This document shows, piece after piece, positions 8,208-17,335 of a stretch of DNA of 57,231 nucleotides. Positions within the stretch are counted from its first letter, which is position 1; each line of letters opens with the position of its first letter. Both the position numbers and the translations under genes were made by a program. This DNA is from Paenibacillus sp. PCH8 (GTDB lineage: Bacteria > Bacillota > Bacilli > Paenibacillales > Paenibacillaceae), in contig NZ_PKQK01000011.1 in NCBI RefSeq assembly GCF_002968835.1, forward strand, positions 1-57,231, written 5' to 3'. The notes below the pieces were generated by a model. It had not been told where the DNA came from, did no database searches, and saw nothing but the letters and a program-made list of their open reading frames with translations.

Positions 8208-9593
8208 ATGCACATCGTTGTCGTTGGTTTGAATTATCGCACGGCGCCTGTAGAGGTTAGGGAACGATTCACATTTGCAGAAAAGGACTTGTCTGAAGCG
8301 CTGCAGCAGCTCAAGCTGACCAAGAGTGTATTGGAAGGTGTAATCGTAGCCACATGTAACCGTACCGAGTTGTATGTTGTAGTAGATCGTCTCCACATGT
8401 GTGGTTATTTTATTCGAACATTCATGGAACAATGGTTTAATGTACCACGGGAAGAATTTACGCAACACTTATATATATATGAAGATGATCAAGCCATGCG
8501 CCATTTGTTCCGTGTCATTTGCGGACTGGATTCCATGGTTATTGGGGAGACTCAGATTCTCGGACAGGTGAAACAGGCTTTTTTCAAAGCTCAGGAAGTG
8601 AAATCAACAGGCACTTGGTTTAACATGCTCTTCAAACAAGCGGTTACCTTGGGCAAACGGGCACATTCCGAAACTTCTATTGGGGAGAGTGCGGTATCCG
8701 TCAGTTATGCTGCGGTTGAATTGGGCAAGCGGATCTTTGGTATGTTCACAGATAAGAAAGTACTGATTCTGGGTGCCGGCAAGATGAGTGAACTTACAGT
8801 GAAACACCTCTATGCCAATGGAGCATCTGAAGTAATTGTGGCGAATCGGACGCTCGCAAGAGCTGAAGAACTTGCAGCCAAATTTCGGGGAACGCCTTGC
8901 ACGATGGAACAGGCATTGGAGCGACTAAATGAGGTTGATATCGTGATTAGTTCCACTGGGGCTGAACGTTATGTGATGGATGCTGCAGTAGTTCGAGAGA
9001 GCATGAAACGTCGTCAATCACGTCCGTTGTTCCTGATTGATATCGCGGTTCCACGGGATATTGATCCGGCAATCGGTGAATTATCCAATGTATTCCTCTA
9101 TGATATTGATGATCTGGAAGGAATTGTGGAGAGTAATCTGGAGATGCGCAAGGTGGAAGCTGCCAAGATTGAACGAATGATTGAGCTCGAAATGGAAGAC
9201 TATTATCAATGGCTCAAAACATTGGGCGTTCGCCCTGTCATTCGGGCTTTGCAGGAGAAAGGTGTGTCCATTCATGAAGAAACGATGGGTAGCCTGTTTA
9301 ATAAACTGCCTGAACTGGATGAACACCAACGTAAAGTGATTCGTCGTTTGACCAAAAGTATCGTGAACCAGATGACGACTGATCCGATTAACCGAATCAA
9401 GGAAATGGCAGGTACGAAGCAAGGTGATGAAGCTCTGCGCATGTTTACACAGATTTTTGCTCTGGAAGATGCAGTAGAAGTAGCCGCTGAGAAAGTAAAT
9501 CAAAGTGATGCTTCGGCTTTGCGCAAACCAGCCGCTCACCTTAACGAAAACCGGCAAGACCCCGTGCCGGCTTATGCTCCGGCAGGCGTATAA
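8208..9593 (+). CDS. hemA: Glutamyl-tRNA reductase
   Basis: First committed step of C5-pathway tetrapyrrole synthesis: reduces glutamyl-tRNA to glutamate-1-semialdehyde with NADPH. The catalytic Cys is C50 in TCNRTE. GLDSMVIGETQILGQVK marks the catalytic domain, a Rossmann GAGKMSELT loop binds NADPH, and a C-terminal helical dimerisation domain is followed by a low-complexity tail of about 40 residues. It leads the operon hemA-hemX-precorrin-2 dehydrogenase-hemC-cobA/hemD-hemB-hemL. Confidence 0.97.
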   Translation: MHIVVVGLNYRTAPVEVRERFTFAEKDLSEALQQLKLTKSVLEGVIVATCNRTELYVVVDRLHMCGYFIRTFMEQWFNVPREEFTQHLYIYEDDQAMRHLFRVICGLDSMVIGETQILGQVKQAFFKAQEVKSTGTWFNMLFKQAVTLGKRAHSETSIGESAVSVSYAAVELGKRIFGMFTDKKVLILGAGKMSELTVKHLYANGASEVIVANRTLARAEELAAKFRGTPCTMEQALERLNEVDIVISSTGAERYVMDAAVVRESMKRRQSRPLFLIDIAVPRDIDPAIGELSNVFLYDIDDLEGIVESNLEMRKVEAAKIERMIELEMEDYYQWLKTLGVRPVIRALQEKGVSIHEETMGSLFNKLPELDEHQRKVIRRLTKSIVNQMTTDPINRIKEMAGTKQGDEALRMFTQIFALEDAVEVAAEKVNQSDASALRKPAAHLNENRQDPVPAYAPAGV

Positions 9594-9598
9594 GGCGG

Positions 9599-10435
9599 GT
9601 GGGCAGCTTGACCCTTGCTGAACAAGTCTATGAAGCTCTAATCTATATGTATGCCCTGAGCCTACTGTTCTATTTCTCGGACTGCATTCGACGCAATGCG
9701 GGGGCGAAGCGGACAGGCACAGGGTTTCTTGTCGTTGTTTGGGGGCTACAGGTCACTCATGTCATTCTACGTATGTGGACCGAGGGCCATTTCCCAATCT
9801 ACACGACCTTTGACTTTTTATTTATATTTTCATTCAGCATCGTGCTGATGTCCCTGGTCATGACTCGAATACAGCGTTCAGAATTTGTGATTCTATTGCT
9901 GAATGTGGTAGGTTTCTCCGTTACCGTATTGAATCGTCTCTGGTTCACGGCTGGAGAGATATCATTGCACAACTGGCAGACCGTGCATGGCCTGCTTATT
10001 ATGCATATTACATTGGCTAATCTCGGTTTTGCAGCGTTAACTGTTGCAACAGTATTTGCCTTGTTGTATCTGTTCCTGCATCACAAGCTGAAGAACAAAA
10101 AGTGGAATGATACCGTGAGACGTCTGCCGAGCCTGGAAGTGATTGGGAAATATATGGATGGTGCTACATTGATCGGTACTCCGCTTCTTGGGGTTTCTGT
10201 GATGCTTGCAGTGTTATCCATTGTGGCAGAGAGACGTTGGGGTCTGCTCCTGGATCTCAAAGTGCTTGCAACAGGTCTGGCCATTGCCATCTATGTGGGG
10301 TATTTCATATCCAAGAGAAGAAAACAGTTCTCTACAATTATTATGGCAAGGTGGACACTAATCGGGTATGGATTTGTCATTATTAGTTTTTTATCCAATG
10401 CGTATTCAGCGTTTCATCGTTGGACGGGAGAGTGA
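9599..10435 (+). CDS. hemX: HemX-like integral membrane protein (CcsA/ResC cytochrome c assembly family)
   Basis: About eight hydrophobic segments spread over 278 residues. It has the HemX pattern in B. subtilis: an N-terminal YALSLLFYFSD-type helix, a LLIMHITLANLGFAA helix and a basic KLKNKKWN loop. B. subtilis HemX sits at the same operon position and lowers HemA levels; a role in heme handling is inferred. The start is uncertain: GTG at 9599 or TTG at 9608, which has GGGTGGG a few bases upstream. Confidence 0.85.
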   Translation: MGSLTLAEQVYEALIYMYALSLLFYFSDCIRRNAGAKRTGTGFLVVVWGLQVTHVILRMWTEGHFPIYTTFDFLFIFSFSIVLMSLVMTRIQRSEFVILLLNVVGFSVTVLNRLWFTAGEISLHNWQTVHGLLIMHITLANLGFAALTVATVFALLYLFLHHKLKNKKWNDTVRRLPSLEVIGKYMDGATLIGTPLLGVSVMLAVLSIVAERRWGLLLDLKVLATGLAIAIYVGYFISKRRKQFSTIIMARWTLIGYGFVIISFLSNAYSAFHRWTGE

Positions 10436-10440
10436 AGGCT

Positions 10441-11090
10441 ATGGAGCGCTACACGCCAATATTTGTGAATATTTCAGGCAAGAATTGCTGCGTAATTGGT
10501 GGTGGACGTGTTGCTGAGCGCAAAATAAAGGGATTGCTGCATGCCGAAGCCCAGATTACGGTCATTAGTCCGGAGCTTACACCCTTATTAAAACAACTGC
10601 ATAATGAAACCCGAATTCAATGGATAGCCCGGTCCTACCGCAATGGAGATTTGCGGGGGCCTTTCTCGTATATGCAGCGACTGACCGTTCAGAGGTCAAT
10701 ACGACTGTGGTTCGGGATGCGGAGGCTGCGGGCATACTGGTGAACGACGCAATGTCTTCTGAACACAGTAATTTTATTACACCAAGCGTAGTCAGACGAG
10801 GGAGATTAAGTATAGCCATCTCGACAGCTGGAGCAGGACCTGCTGCTGCTGCTGCGATACGTGCGACACTCGAACAACAGTTCGGAGATGAATATGAGAC
10901 GTATCTTGAGTTTTTGCATCAGATGAGGTCTGAAGTGAAGTCACGCGTATCCTCTCCGGGTCTCAGAAGGACTTTACTCCGGCATTTAACTGAAATGAAC
11001 ATATTAGAAGATATTCGTACAGGCCACTTCCGGTGGTGGACAGAAGCAGAAATCGGGGACTGGATATCCCGTAATCAGGAGGAAGTGTAG
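10441..11090 (+). pseudogene. Precorrin-2 dehydrogenase / sirohydrochlorin ferrochelatase-like, frameshifted
   Basis: The N-terminal half has the NAD-binding GGGRVAERKIKGLL loop of the Met8p/CysG-N family. It then leaves frame, while the family continuation (AFLVYAATD, NSFITPSVVRRG-like, STAGAGPAAAAAIR and the C-terminal helical domain) is in the next frame to 11090. One extra G in the five-G run at 10655-10659 gives LRGAFLVYAATD and one intact protein of about 216 residues. The start is the ATG at 10441, six bases after the hemX stop. The product would make sirohydrochlorin or siroheme from precorrin-2, fitting the CobA domain two genes downstream. As written, the first frame stops at 10743. 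Confidence 0.85.
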
Positions 11091-11092
11091 AT

Positions 11093-12049
11093 ATGCGTAC
11101 AATTAAAGTGGGAAGCAGACAGAGCGCACTTGCGTTAACACAGACAGGCCACGTGATTCAGGATTTACGCGACATTTGTGAGCGGGAAGGATTAGCTTTT
11201 GACTTTGAAGTACATAAGATTGTTACAAAGGGAGATCTGATCCTGGATGTAACGTTGTCGAAAGTTGGAGGTAAAGGGTTGTTTGTCAAAGAGATCGAGC
11301 AGGCGATGTTGGATCGCACCATTGATATGGCCGTTCATAGCATGAAGGATATGCCTTCTGAATTACCTGAAGGATTAATCAATGGTGCTGTTCCACGACG
11401 TGCTGACCCAAGGGATGCGTTGATTTCCAATGGTGGACTTACTCTTGACCAATTGCCAGAAGGTGCTAGAGTCGGAACAAGCAGCCTGCGCCGGTCCAGT
11501 CAATTGAAGGCATATCGTCCAGATTTGCAATTGGAATCACTTCGTGGCAATATCGATTCCCGTCTGCGCAAGCTGGAGACAGAAGGGCTGGATGCCATTA
11601 TCCTGGCGGCTGCAGGGTTGTACCGAATGGGCTGGGAAGACCGGATTACAGAGTATCTGACCGAAACTGCTTGTCTTCCGGCAGTGGGTCAGGGCGCTCT
11701 CGGTATCGAATGCCGTGAAGACGATGAGGAACTGTTGCACTTATTGCAGCTGTATAACGATCCTGAGACAGCATTTCCTGTACAGGCGGAACGCCGTTTT
11801 CTCAGCGTATTGAATGGAGGGTGTCAGGTTCCAATTGGTGCGCATGCGGTATGGGTGCCGGAGCAAGATGCAGATTCCCTGAATGGAGAAAAAACGTTAC
11901 AATTAACGGGTATGGTCGGCACACCGGATGGTGGACTGATTCTTAAAGAAGCTCTGACCGGCACAGATCCGGTTCGTCTTGGAGAAGAAGTGGCTTGGAG
12001 ATTGATTGAACGGGGAGCAGAGCAGATACTGGCAGAAGTTAGGGGTTGA
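11093..12049 (+). CDS. hemC: Hydroxymethylbilane synthase (porphobilinogen deaminase)
   Basis: Polymerises four porphobilinogens on a dipyrromethane cofactor. The N-terminal VGSRQSALALTQT and the MAVHSMKDMP segment are diagnostic. The cofactor Cys lies in LNGGCQVPIGAHA at about residue 244. Length of 318 residues is normal. AGGAGG overlaps the end of the preceding gene about eight bases before the ATG, suggesting translational coupling. Confidence 0.97.
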   Translation: MRTIKVGSRQSALALTQTGHVIQDLRDICEREGLAFDFEVHKIVTKGDLILDVTLSKVGGKGLFVKEIEQAMLDRTIDMAVHSMKDMPSELPEGLINGAVPRRADPRDALISNGGLTLDQLPEGARVGTSSLRRSSQLKAYRPDLQLESLRGNIDSRLRKLETEGLDAIILAAAGLYRMGWEDRITEYLTETACLPAVGQGALGIECREDDEELLHLLQLYNDPETAFPVQAERRFLSVLNGGCQVPIGAHAVWVPEQDADSLNGEKTLQLTGMVGTPDGGLILKEALTGTDPVRLGEEVAWRLIERGAEQILAEVRG

Positions 12050-12053
12050 AGAC

Positions 12054-13616
12054 ATGGTGGGGAAGGTCTTTTTGGTAGGTGCAGGTCCTGGGGACGCGAA
12101 GCTGATTACGGTAAAAGGTTGGGAATCCATCGGTAAAGCCGATGCTGTAGTCTATGATCGATTAGCAAGTCCAAGATTGTTGAAACAAATGAAACCCGGC
12201 GCGGTCAAGATTTACGTGGGCAAACGACCGGATCGGCATACAATGAAACAAGAAGAAATCAACCAACTGTTGGTTGATCTGGCGCTGGAAGGCAAGGTCG
12301 TGGTTCGGCTTAAAGGTGGAGACCCGACCATCTTTGGACGTGTGGGGGAAGAGGCAGATTTGCTGCACAAAAACGGAGTGCCTTTTGAGATTGTACCGGG
12401 GGTTACAGCCGCGATAAGTGTACCCGCTTATGCCGGAATTCCCGTAACTCACCGCGACTATGCTTCCTCTATTTCTATCATTACAGGGCACGAGAGTCCG
12501 GACAAGCTCGATCGCAGCATCCATTGGGATAAAGTGACGAATGCCACGGGCACACTTGTATTTATGATGGGGGTTGCCAAAATTGGATATATCAGCGAAC
12601 AGTTGATTCGTCATGGTCGTCCAGCGCAGACACCTGTGGCTCTGATTCGTTGGGGAACACGAGCGGAACAGGATACCATTACAGGTACCCTTGAAGATAT
12701 AGAAGCGAAAGTGATTGCGGCTAATTTCCAACCGCCAGCTGTTATTGTGGTGGGTGATGTCGTGAATCAACGGGAACAGTTGAAGTGGGCAGAAGCATTG
12801 CCGCTGTTTGGCAAACGAATTCTGGTGACACGTGCTCGCAGTCAGGCGAGTGAACTTGTGAATCGGATTGAGGAACTCGGCGGGGAACCGTATGAGTTTC
12901 CGGTCATTGAGACGGTTATGCCGTCCAGTGAGTCTGCCAAGCAAAGTGTCCAAGATGCTTTCAATGCTTTAAATACCTATGACTGGGTGTTTTTCACAAG
13001 TGTAAACGGAGTGGAGTTTTTCTTCCGCCATCTGGAACAGGAAGGCAAGGACATTCGCTCAATTCATCAAGCGAGAATTGCAGCCGTGGGACCTTCTACA
13101 GCAGACGCCTTGCGTAAGCATGGCATCGTTGCAGAGGTCGTCAAAGGCCCTTTTCAGGCCGAAGGTATGCTTGAGACTTTTGAGAGCGAGCTGAAGGAAG
13201 GCCAGAAAGTGTTGCTTCCACACGGAGATCTGGCTCGTACGTGGTTACGTGATCAGTTGAGAGAACGAGGACTTCACGTCACCGAAGCCATCATCTACGA
13301 TACGATCCTCGCTGGTGAGGATGATGATGAACTGCTCAAGCTACTTGAAGAAGGCGGCATTCATGCGATGACTTTTACAAGTTCATCAACGGTTACCAAC
13401 TTCATGAATATGTTGAAACGTATGGGATTGCAAGATCCATTGCCTTTGCTGAAAGGTGTGGAGGTTGCCTGTATCGGACCTGTCACAGCGAAGACGGCAG
13501 AGGCGGCTGGACTACATGTTACACTAATGGCAGAGGAAGCAACGATCGATAGCCTGATCACGGTTCTGTGCAACTGGAAACGGACAGGTACAAGAGAAGG
13601 GGCTCTTCCCCAATAA
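12054..13616 (+). CDS. cobA: Fused uroporphyrinogen-III C-methyltransferase / uroporphyrinogen-III synthase
   Basis: Two domains in one 520-residue protein. Residues 1-245 are a CobA/SUMT SAM-methyltransferase, with VGAGPGDAKLIT, the RLKGGDPTIFGR motif and VPGVTAA. Residues about 260-515 are a HemD-type synthase, with KRILVTRARSQASEL, FFTSVNGVEFF and TFTSSSTVTNF. HemD cyclises hydroxymethylbilane to uroporphyrinogen III and CobA commits part of it to siroheme or B12. The frame is open from 12006, but AGGGG eight bases before the ATG at 12054 and the MVGKVFLVG start are better. B. subtilis encodes these activities separately. Confidence 0.95.
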   Translation: MVGKVFLVGAGPGDAKLITVKGWESIGKADAVVYDRLASPRLLKQMKPGAVKIYVGKRPDRHTMKQEEINQLLVDLALEGKVVVRLKGGDPTIFGRVGEEADLLHKNGVPFEIVPGVTAAISVPAYAGIPVTHRDYASSISIITGHESPDKLDRSIHWDKVTNATGTLVFMMGVAKIGYISEQLIRHGRPAQTPVALIRWGTRAEQDTITGTLEDIEAKVIAANFQPPAVIVVGDVVNQREQLKWAEALPLFGKRILVTRARSQASELVNRIEELGGEPYEFPVIETVMPSSESAKQSVQDAFNALNTYDWVFFTSVNGVEFFFRHLEQEGKDIRSIHQARIAAVGPSTADALRKHGIVAEVVKGPFQAEGMLETFESELKEGQKVLLPHGDLARTWLRDQLRERGLHVTEAIIYDTILAGEDDDELLKLLEEGGIHAMTFTSSSTVTNFMNMLKRMGLQDPLPLLKGVEVACIGPVTAKTAEAAGLHVTLMAEEATIDSLITVLCNWKRTGTREGALPQ

Positions 13617-13775
13617 TCGACAGAACAAGAACGGCAATTCGAACAGAATTGCATGCATAGAGCATAATGCATCAATCCAGATGCACTTGCCGACATATGA
13701 AGCGTGCTGAATTCGTTAGGATACCAGCGCGCTTCCCTTTTTGCTCTATTTAATTTACAGGGAGGTTATACACGC

Positions 13776-14777
13776 ATGAGTTTTCCAATTGTACGGCATC
13801 GCCGTTTACGACAATCCACAGGTATTCGCAATATGGTCAGAGAGACGCATCTAACAGTAGATGACTTTATTCAACCGATTTATGTGACTTATGGTGAAAA
13901 TGTTAAATCCGAAATCAAATCGATGCCAAATGTATTCCGCTTCTCGCTGGATCGTCTTCAGGAAGAAGTGAAGGAAATTGCCGAGTTGGGCATTCCGGCG
14001 GTGTTGTTGTTCGGAATCCCTGAAACCAAAGACAGTGTCGGTACATCAGCGTTCGCTGAAGATGGTATTGTGCAAGAAGCTACGAGACTGATTAAGTCCT
14101 GGTATCCAGAGCTGCTTGTTATTGCAGATACCTGTCTGTGTGAATTCACAGATCACGGTCACTGTGGTATGGTACACACCGTGGAAATTGACGGTCACAT
14201 CTCTGGAGATGTGCTGAATGATGAATCACTGGATCTACTCGTGCAGACAGCCGTGTCCCAAGCCAAGGCAGGAGCAGATATTATTGCACCATCCAACATG
14301 ATGGATGGATTTGTACAAGCCATCCGTACCGGACTGGATGAGAATGGATTCAATCACATTCCAATCATGTCCTATTCTGTGAAGTATGCCTCGGCATTCT
14401 ATGGCCCGTTCCGTGAAGCTGCGGATTCTACGCCGCAATTCGGGGATCGCAAGTCGTATCAGATGGACCCGGCCAATGCACGCGAAGCTTTGCGCGAAGC
14501 CGAGACCGATGTGTTGGAAGGTGCCGACATGCTGATGGTAAAACCATCCCTTTCCTATCTGGACGTCATGCGTACGATCAAGGATCAATTTGATCTTCCA
14601 CTCGTCGCCTACAATGTAAGTGGTGAGTACGCCATGGTGAAGGCAGCGGCGATTCAAGGCTGGATCGATGAGAAGAAAGTCGCCATGGAAATTCTGCTCA
14701 GCATGAAACGTGCAGGTGCAGATATGATCATTACGTATTATGGCAAAGACGCTTCCCGCTGGTTAGCCGAGAAATAA
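13776..14777 (+). CDS. hemB: Porphobilinogen synthase (delta-aminolevulinic acid dehydratase)
   Basis: Condenses two 5-aminolevulinates. The Schiff-base lysines are in YSVKYAS (about 203) and MLMVKP (about 255). The metal-site cysteines are in DTCLCEFTDHGHCG (about 119-132), as in zinc-type enzymes. GGGAGG ten bases before the ATG at 13776 defines a 333-residue protein; an upstream in-frame TTG at 13704 has no comparable site. It lies 159 bases after cobA/hemD with no terminator visible between. Confidence 0.97.
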   Translation: MSFPIVRHRRLRQSTGIRNMVRETHLTVDDFIQPIYVTYGENVKSEIKSMPNVFRFSLDRLQEEVKEIAELGIPAVLLFGIPETKDSVGTSAFAEDGIVQEATRLIKSWYPELLVIADTCLCEFTDHGHCGMVHTVEIDGHISGDVLNDESLDLLVQTAVSQAKAGADIIAPSNMMDGFVQAIRTGLDENGFNHIPIMSYSVKYASAFYGPFREAADSTPQFGDRKSYQMDPANAREALREAETDVLEGADMLMVKPSLSYLDVMRTIKDQFDLPLVAYNVSGEYAMVKAAAIQGWIDEKKVAMEILLSMKRAGADMIITYYGKDASRWLAEK

Positions 14778-14798
14778 ATTACATGAAGGAGGATGTTC

Positions 14799-16103
14799 AT
14801 GACTGCACAGCAAGGTAATCGTCGCAATGATGAGCGCTCACGCAGCGCATTTGAAGAAGCGAAGCAGTACATACCAGGAGGGGTGAACAGCCCAGTCCGG
14901 GCGTTCAAATCCGTGGGACTTACCCCAATCTATGTAGAGCGCGGAGAAGGCTCCAAAATCTACGATATTGATGGCAATGTTTTTATCGACTATGTAGGGT
15001 CATGGGGCCCGCTCATTATGGGACATGCGCATCCCGAGGTTGTAGAAGCTCTGCGCGAGACTGCCGTTAAAGGAACAAGCTTTGGTGCACCCACTTTGCT
15101 GGAAACCAAGATGGCGAAACTGGTCTGTGAGCGTGTACCTTCCATCGATATCGTTCGGATGGTGAACTCAGGTACAGAAGCAACGATGAGTGCCATTCGA
15201 CTGGCACGCGGGGCAACCGGGCGCAGTAAAATTCTGAAGTTTGAAGGATCATATCATGGTCATGCGGACAGTTTGCTAATTAAGGCTGGATCAGGTGTGG
15301 CAACACTAGGACTGCCAGATAGCCCAGGAGTACCTGAAGGCGTAGCCATGAATACCATTACGGTGCCTTATAACGATCTGGAGTCCGTAACTCTTGCTTT
15401 TGAACGTTATGGTGAGGAACTGGCCGCTGTTATTGTGGAACCTGTGGCGGGTAACATGGGCGTTGTGCCTCCGGCTTCCGGTTTTCTGGAAGGCTTGCGG
15501 AGTTTGACGACTCAATATGGCAGCTTGCTTATTTTTGACGAGGTCATGACTGGTTTCCGCGTAGGATTGAACTGTGCTCAGGGACGGTATGGAGTTACAC
15601 CTGATCTGACTTGCCTGGGTAAAGTGATCGGTGGCGGACTTCCGGTTGGAGCGTATGGTGGTCGTCGGGATCTGATGGAACAGATTGCACCTACAGGACC
15701 GATCTATCAGGCAGGCACACTGAGCGGGAACCCGCTGGCGATGGCGGCGGGATATACTACACTCCAATTGTTGACGCCAGAGGTCTATGACCGTTTGGAG
15801 ACATTGTCCGCACGTCTGCAGGCTGGATTTGAGCGAAATGCAGCTGAAACGGGTATACCCGTAACGATTAACCGTGTGGGTTCCATGGTATGTCCATTTT
15901 TCAGTGCCGTTCCGGTAACGAATTATGATATTGCCAAAGAAAGCAATCAGGATCATTTCCGTCGTTATTTTGCGGCGATGATTGATCAAGGAGTGAGTGT
16001 CGCGCCTTCACAATATGAAGGTATGTTTGTCTCTGGTGTGCACACGGAGCAGGATATTGACGACACCATTCAGGCGAACCGCAAGGCACTACAATCATTA
16101 TGA
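14799..16103 (+). CDS. hemL: Glutamate-1-semialdehyde 2,1-aminomutase
   Basis: PLP-dependent class III aminotransferase fold that makes 5-aminolevulinate, closing the C5 pathway with HemA. Diagnostic segments are IPGGVNSPVRAF, YVGSWGP and FEGSYHGHADS, with the PLP lysine in LGKVIGGGLPVG (about 274). Two ATGs exist (14793 and 14799); AAGGAGG ends six bases before the second, which I chose. The stop overlaps the next gene's ATG. Confidence 0.96.
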   Translation: MTAQQGNRRNDERSRSAFEEAKQYIPGGVNSPVRAFKSVGLTPIYVERGEGSKIYDIDGNVFIDYVGSWGPLIMGHAHPEVVEALRETAVKGTSFGAPTLLETKMAKLVCERVPSIDIVRMVNSGTEATMSAIRLARGATGRSKILKFEGSYHGHADSLLIKAGSGVATLGLPDSPGVPEGVAMNTITVPYNDLESVTLAFERYGEELAAVIVEPVAGNMGVVPPASGFLEGLRSLTTQYGSLLIFDEVMTGFRVGLNCAQGRYGVTPDLTCLGKVIGGGLPVGAYGGRRDLMEQIAPTGPIYQAGTLSGNPLAMAAGYTTLQLLTPEVYDRLETLSARLQAGFERNAAETGIPVTINRVGSMVCPFFSAVPVTNYDIAKESNQDHFRRYFAAMIDQGVSVAPSQYEGMFVSGVHTEQDIDDTIQANRKALQSL

Positions 16104-17005
16104 GCATCAAAAGTTGGAAACGCCGTGGGGAATGGCTTGAGCTGATGCCGGGCAAAGTTGTCACCGGTAGTACAGACAGGCAGATGGCTGCTGAGCAATG
16201 GTTAATGTCTGAGCTTCAGTTACCGGAGAAGCTGCTCCGTCAGCTCAAAGCAAACCAAGGGATACAACTTGCAGGGGACCGGCTTAGGCTGGCCCTTTTT
16301 GCGTCCCAGCCTATTGATGTTGAGGCACGCTGGGCAGATCTGGCTGTGTTGTATGAGGATGATTTCTGTCTGGTCGTGCACAAACCCGCTGGCATGAAAC
16401 TGCATCCGGATGGAAGCCATGCTGATCATGCCCTCACCCTGGATCATGCGGTTGCTTCGTATTATGAGATGAACGGAATTCAGACTAACGTACGCCATGT
16501 TCATCGACTGGATGAGGATACAACCGGACCTGTCCTATACGCCAAAAATGCTTTTGCCCTTGCCAAACTGGATGAAGCGATGCGCCGCAAAGAGATTGGT
16601 CGCCATTATGTAGCCATCGCAGGTGGTCAGATATCCAGTGAGCTTCGCAAGATAGATGCTCCAATCGGCAAAGACAGGCATCACAAGCAGCGCAGGCGTG
16701 TCTCGGAAGGTGGACAGGAAGCGGTTACTCATGTGGAGATCGTCGAAGTATGGGAACGAGCAACCCTTGTACGATTGAAGCTGGATACAGGACGAACACA
16801 CCAAATTCGCGTACATTTGAGTTACGCGGGACACCCGCTCATCGGTGATGCGTTGTATGGTGGGAGAGCGAATGCCATTGGCCGGCAGGCGCTTCACGGG
16901 GAAGTGCTACAGTTCAGCCATCCGTTAACTGGAGCCACGATTGAAGTGAATGACCCTTGGCCATCTGATTTTACACAATTGGCAGAGCATGAAAAGGTGT
17001 ATTAA
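16100..17005 (+). CDS. RluA-family RNA pseudouridine synthase
   Basis: The catalytic loop HRLDEDTTG (Asp about 137) is the RluA signature HRLDxxTSG with Thr for Ser. DAPIGKDRHHKQRRRVS and the C-terminal LDTGRTHQIRVHLSYAGHPLIGD are also family hallmarks. A short N-terminal S4-like part (about 1-80) precedes the catalytic domain. The ATG overlaps the hemL stop (ATGA), so translation is probably coupled. The exact rRNA or tRNA target cannot be told from sequence. Confidence 0.9.
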   Translation: MSIKSWKRRGEWLELMPGKVVTGSTDRQMAAEQWLMSELQLPEKLLRQLKANQGIQLAGDRLRLALFASQPIDVEARWADLAVLYEDDFCLVVHKPAGMKLHPDGSHADHALTLDHAVASYYEMNGIQTNVRHVHRLDEDTTGPVLYAKNAFALAKLDEAMRRKEIGRHYVAIAGGQISSELRKIDAPIGKDRHHKQRRRVSEGGQEAVTHVEIVEVWERATLVRLKLDTGRTHQIRVHLSYAGHPLIGDALYGGRANAIGRQALHGEVLQFSHPLTGATIEVNDPWPSDFTQLAEHEKVY

Positions 17006-17062
17006 TAAATGATATAAAGCGAACTTCAATAGTTAAACGAGAACGGAGAGGACAGAAATAAC

Positions 17063-17137
17063 GTGAAGAAGCGGAGCGTTCGTCTTTATCCCCGGATTTT
17101 CCCTTTGAAGAAGGGAATCAAAAAAATCTGGGGATAA
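17063..17137 (+). CDS. Possible 24-residue basic peptide ORF (unverified)
   Basis: GTG at 17063 follows GGAGAGG by 11 bases and opens a 24-codon frame ending TAA at 17135-17137. The predicted peptide is strongly basic: it starts MKKRSVRLYPR and ends KKGIKKIWG, with no acidic residue. The same DNA folds as a hairpin in which TTATCCCC (17086-17093) pairs with GGGGATAA (17130-17137), with an inner CCCTT/AAGGG stem. Either the peptide or the RNA structure could be the functional element, or neither. No family is recognised. Confidence 0.25.
   Translation: MKKRSVRLYPRIFPLKKGIKKIWG
17086..17137 (+). other. Long hairpin without T-tract
   Basis: TTATCCCCgGAT pairs with ATCtGGGGATAA, and the inner CCCTT pairs with AAGGG around a short loop. 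No U-run follows (CAGTGATCGG), so it is not an intrinsic terminator. It may be an mRNA structure between the hem operon and spoVID. Confidence 0.5.
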
Positions 17138-17224
17138 CAGTGATCGGAAGGTTATTCTGTCATTGAAGTGGCTAGGTGCAACATTCTCTATTTCGCTTTA
17201 TATAGCAAGGTTTTTCAAAAGGTG

Positions 17225-17253
17225 GCATGCTCATCTCATTCAAGGCATATAGA
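17225..17253 (+). promoter_or_regulatory. Weak sigmaE-like promoter candidate before spoVID
   Basis: GCATGCT (17225-17231), a 14-base spacer and CATATAGA (17246-17253) resemble KMATATT-N14-CATACANT with two mismatches in each half. The following bases GATGGGGTAACG resemble the GATGTAGTAACG found after the safA -10-like element. SpoVID is sigmaE-dependent in B. subtilis. Confidence 0.3.
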
Positions 17254-17335
17254 TGGGGTAACGAAGGATTTGGACCATGGATCAGTCCCATGAGAAGGAT
17301 CATGGTGAACATATGCCGAAAGGAGGACGCTACCT

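Larger units (their letters stand above)
17006..17335 (+). other. Intergenic region before spoVID
   Basis: No family-level gene. It holds a possible 24-codon basic micro-ORF at 17063-17137 that coincides with a long hairpin (17086-17137). A sigmaE-like -10 (CATATAGATG at 17246-17255) lies 14 bases after a poor -35 (GCATGCT). A strong AAAGGAGGA just before spoVID is at 17320-17327. Confidence 0.6.

Noticed and set aside
12162..12953. A 263-codon - strand frame opposite cobA/hemD
   Set aside because: It overlaps a well-supported fused enzyme, lacks a ribosome binding site and is rich in unusual residues.
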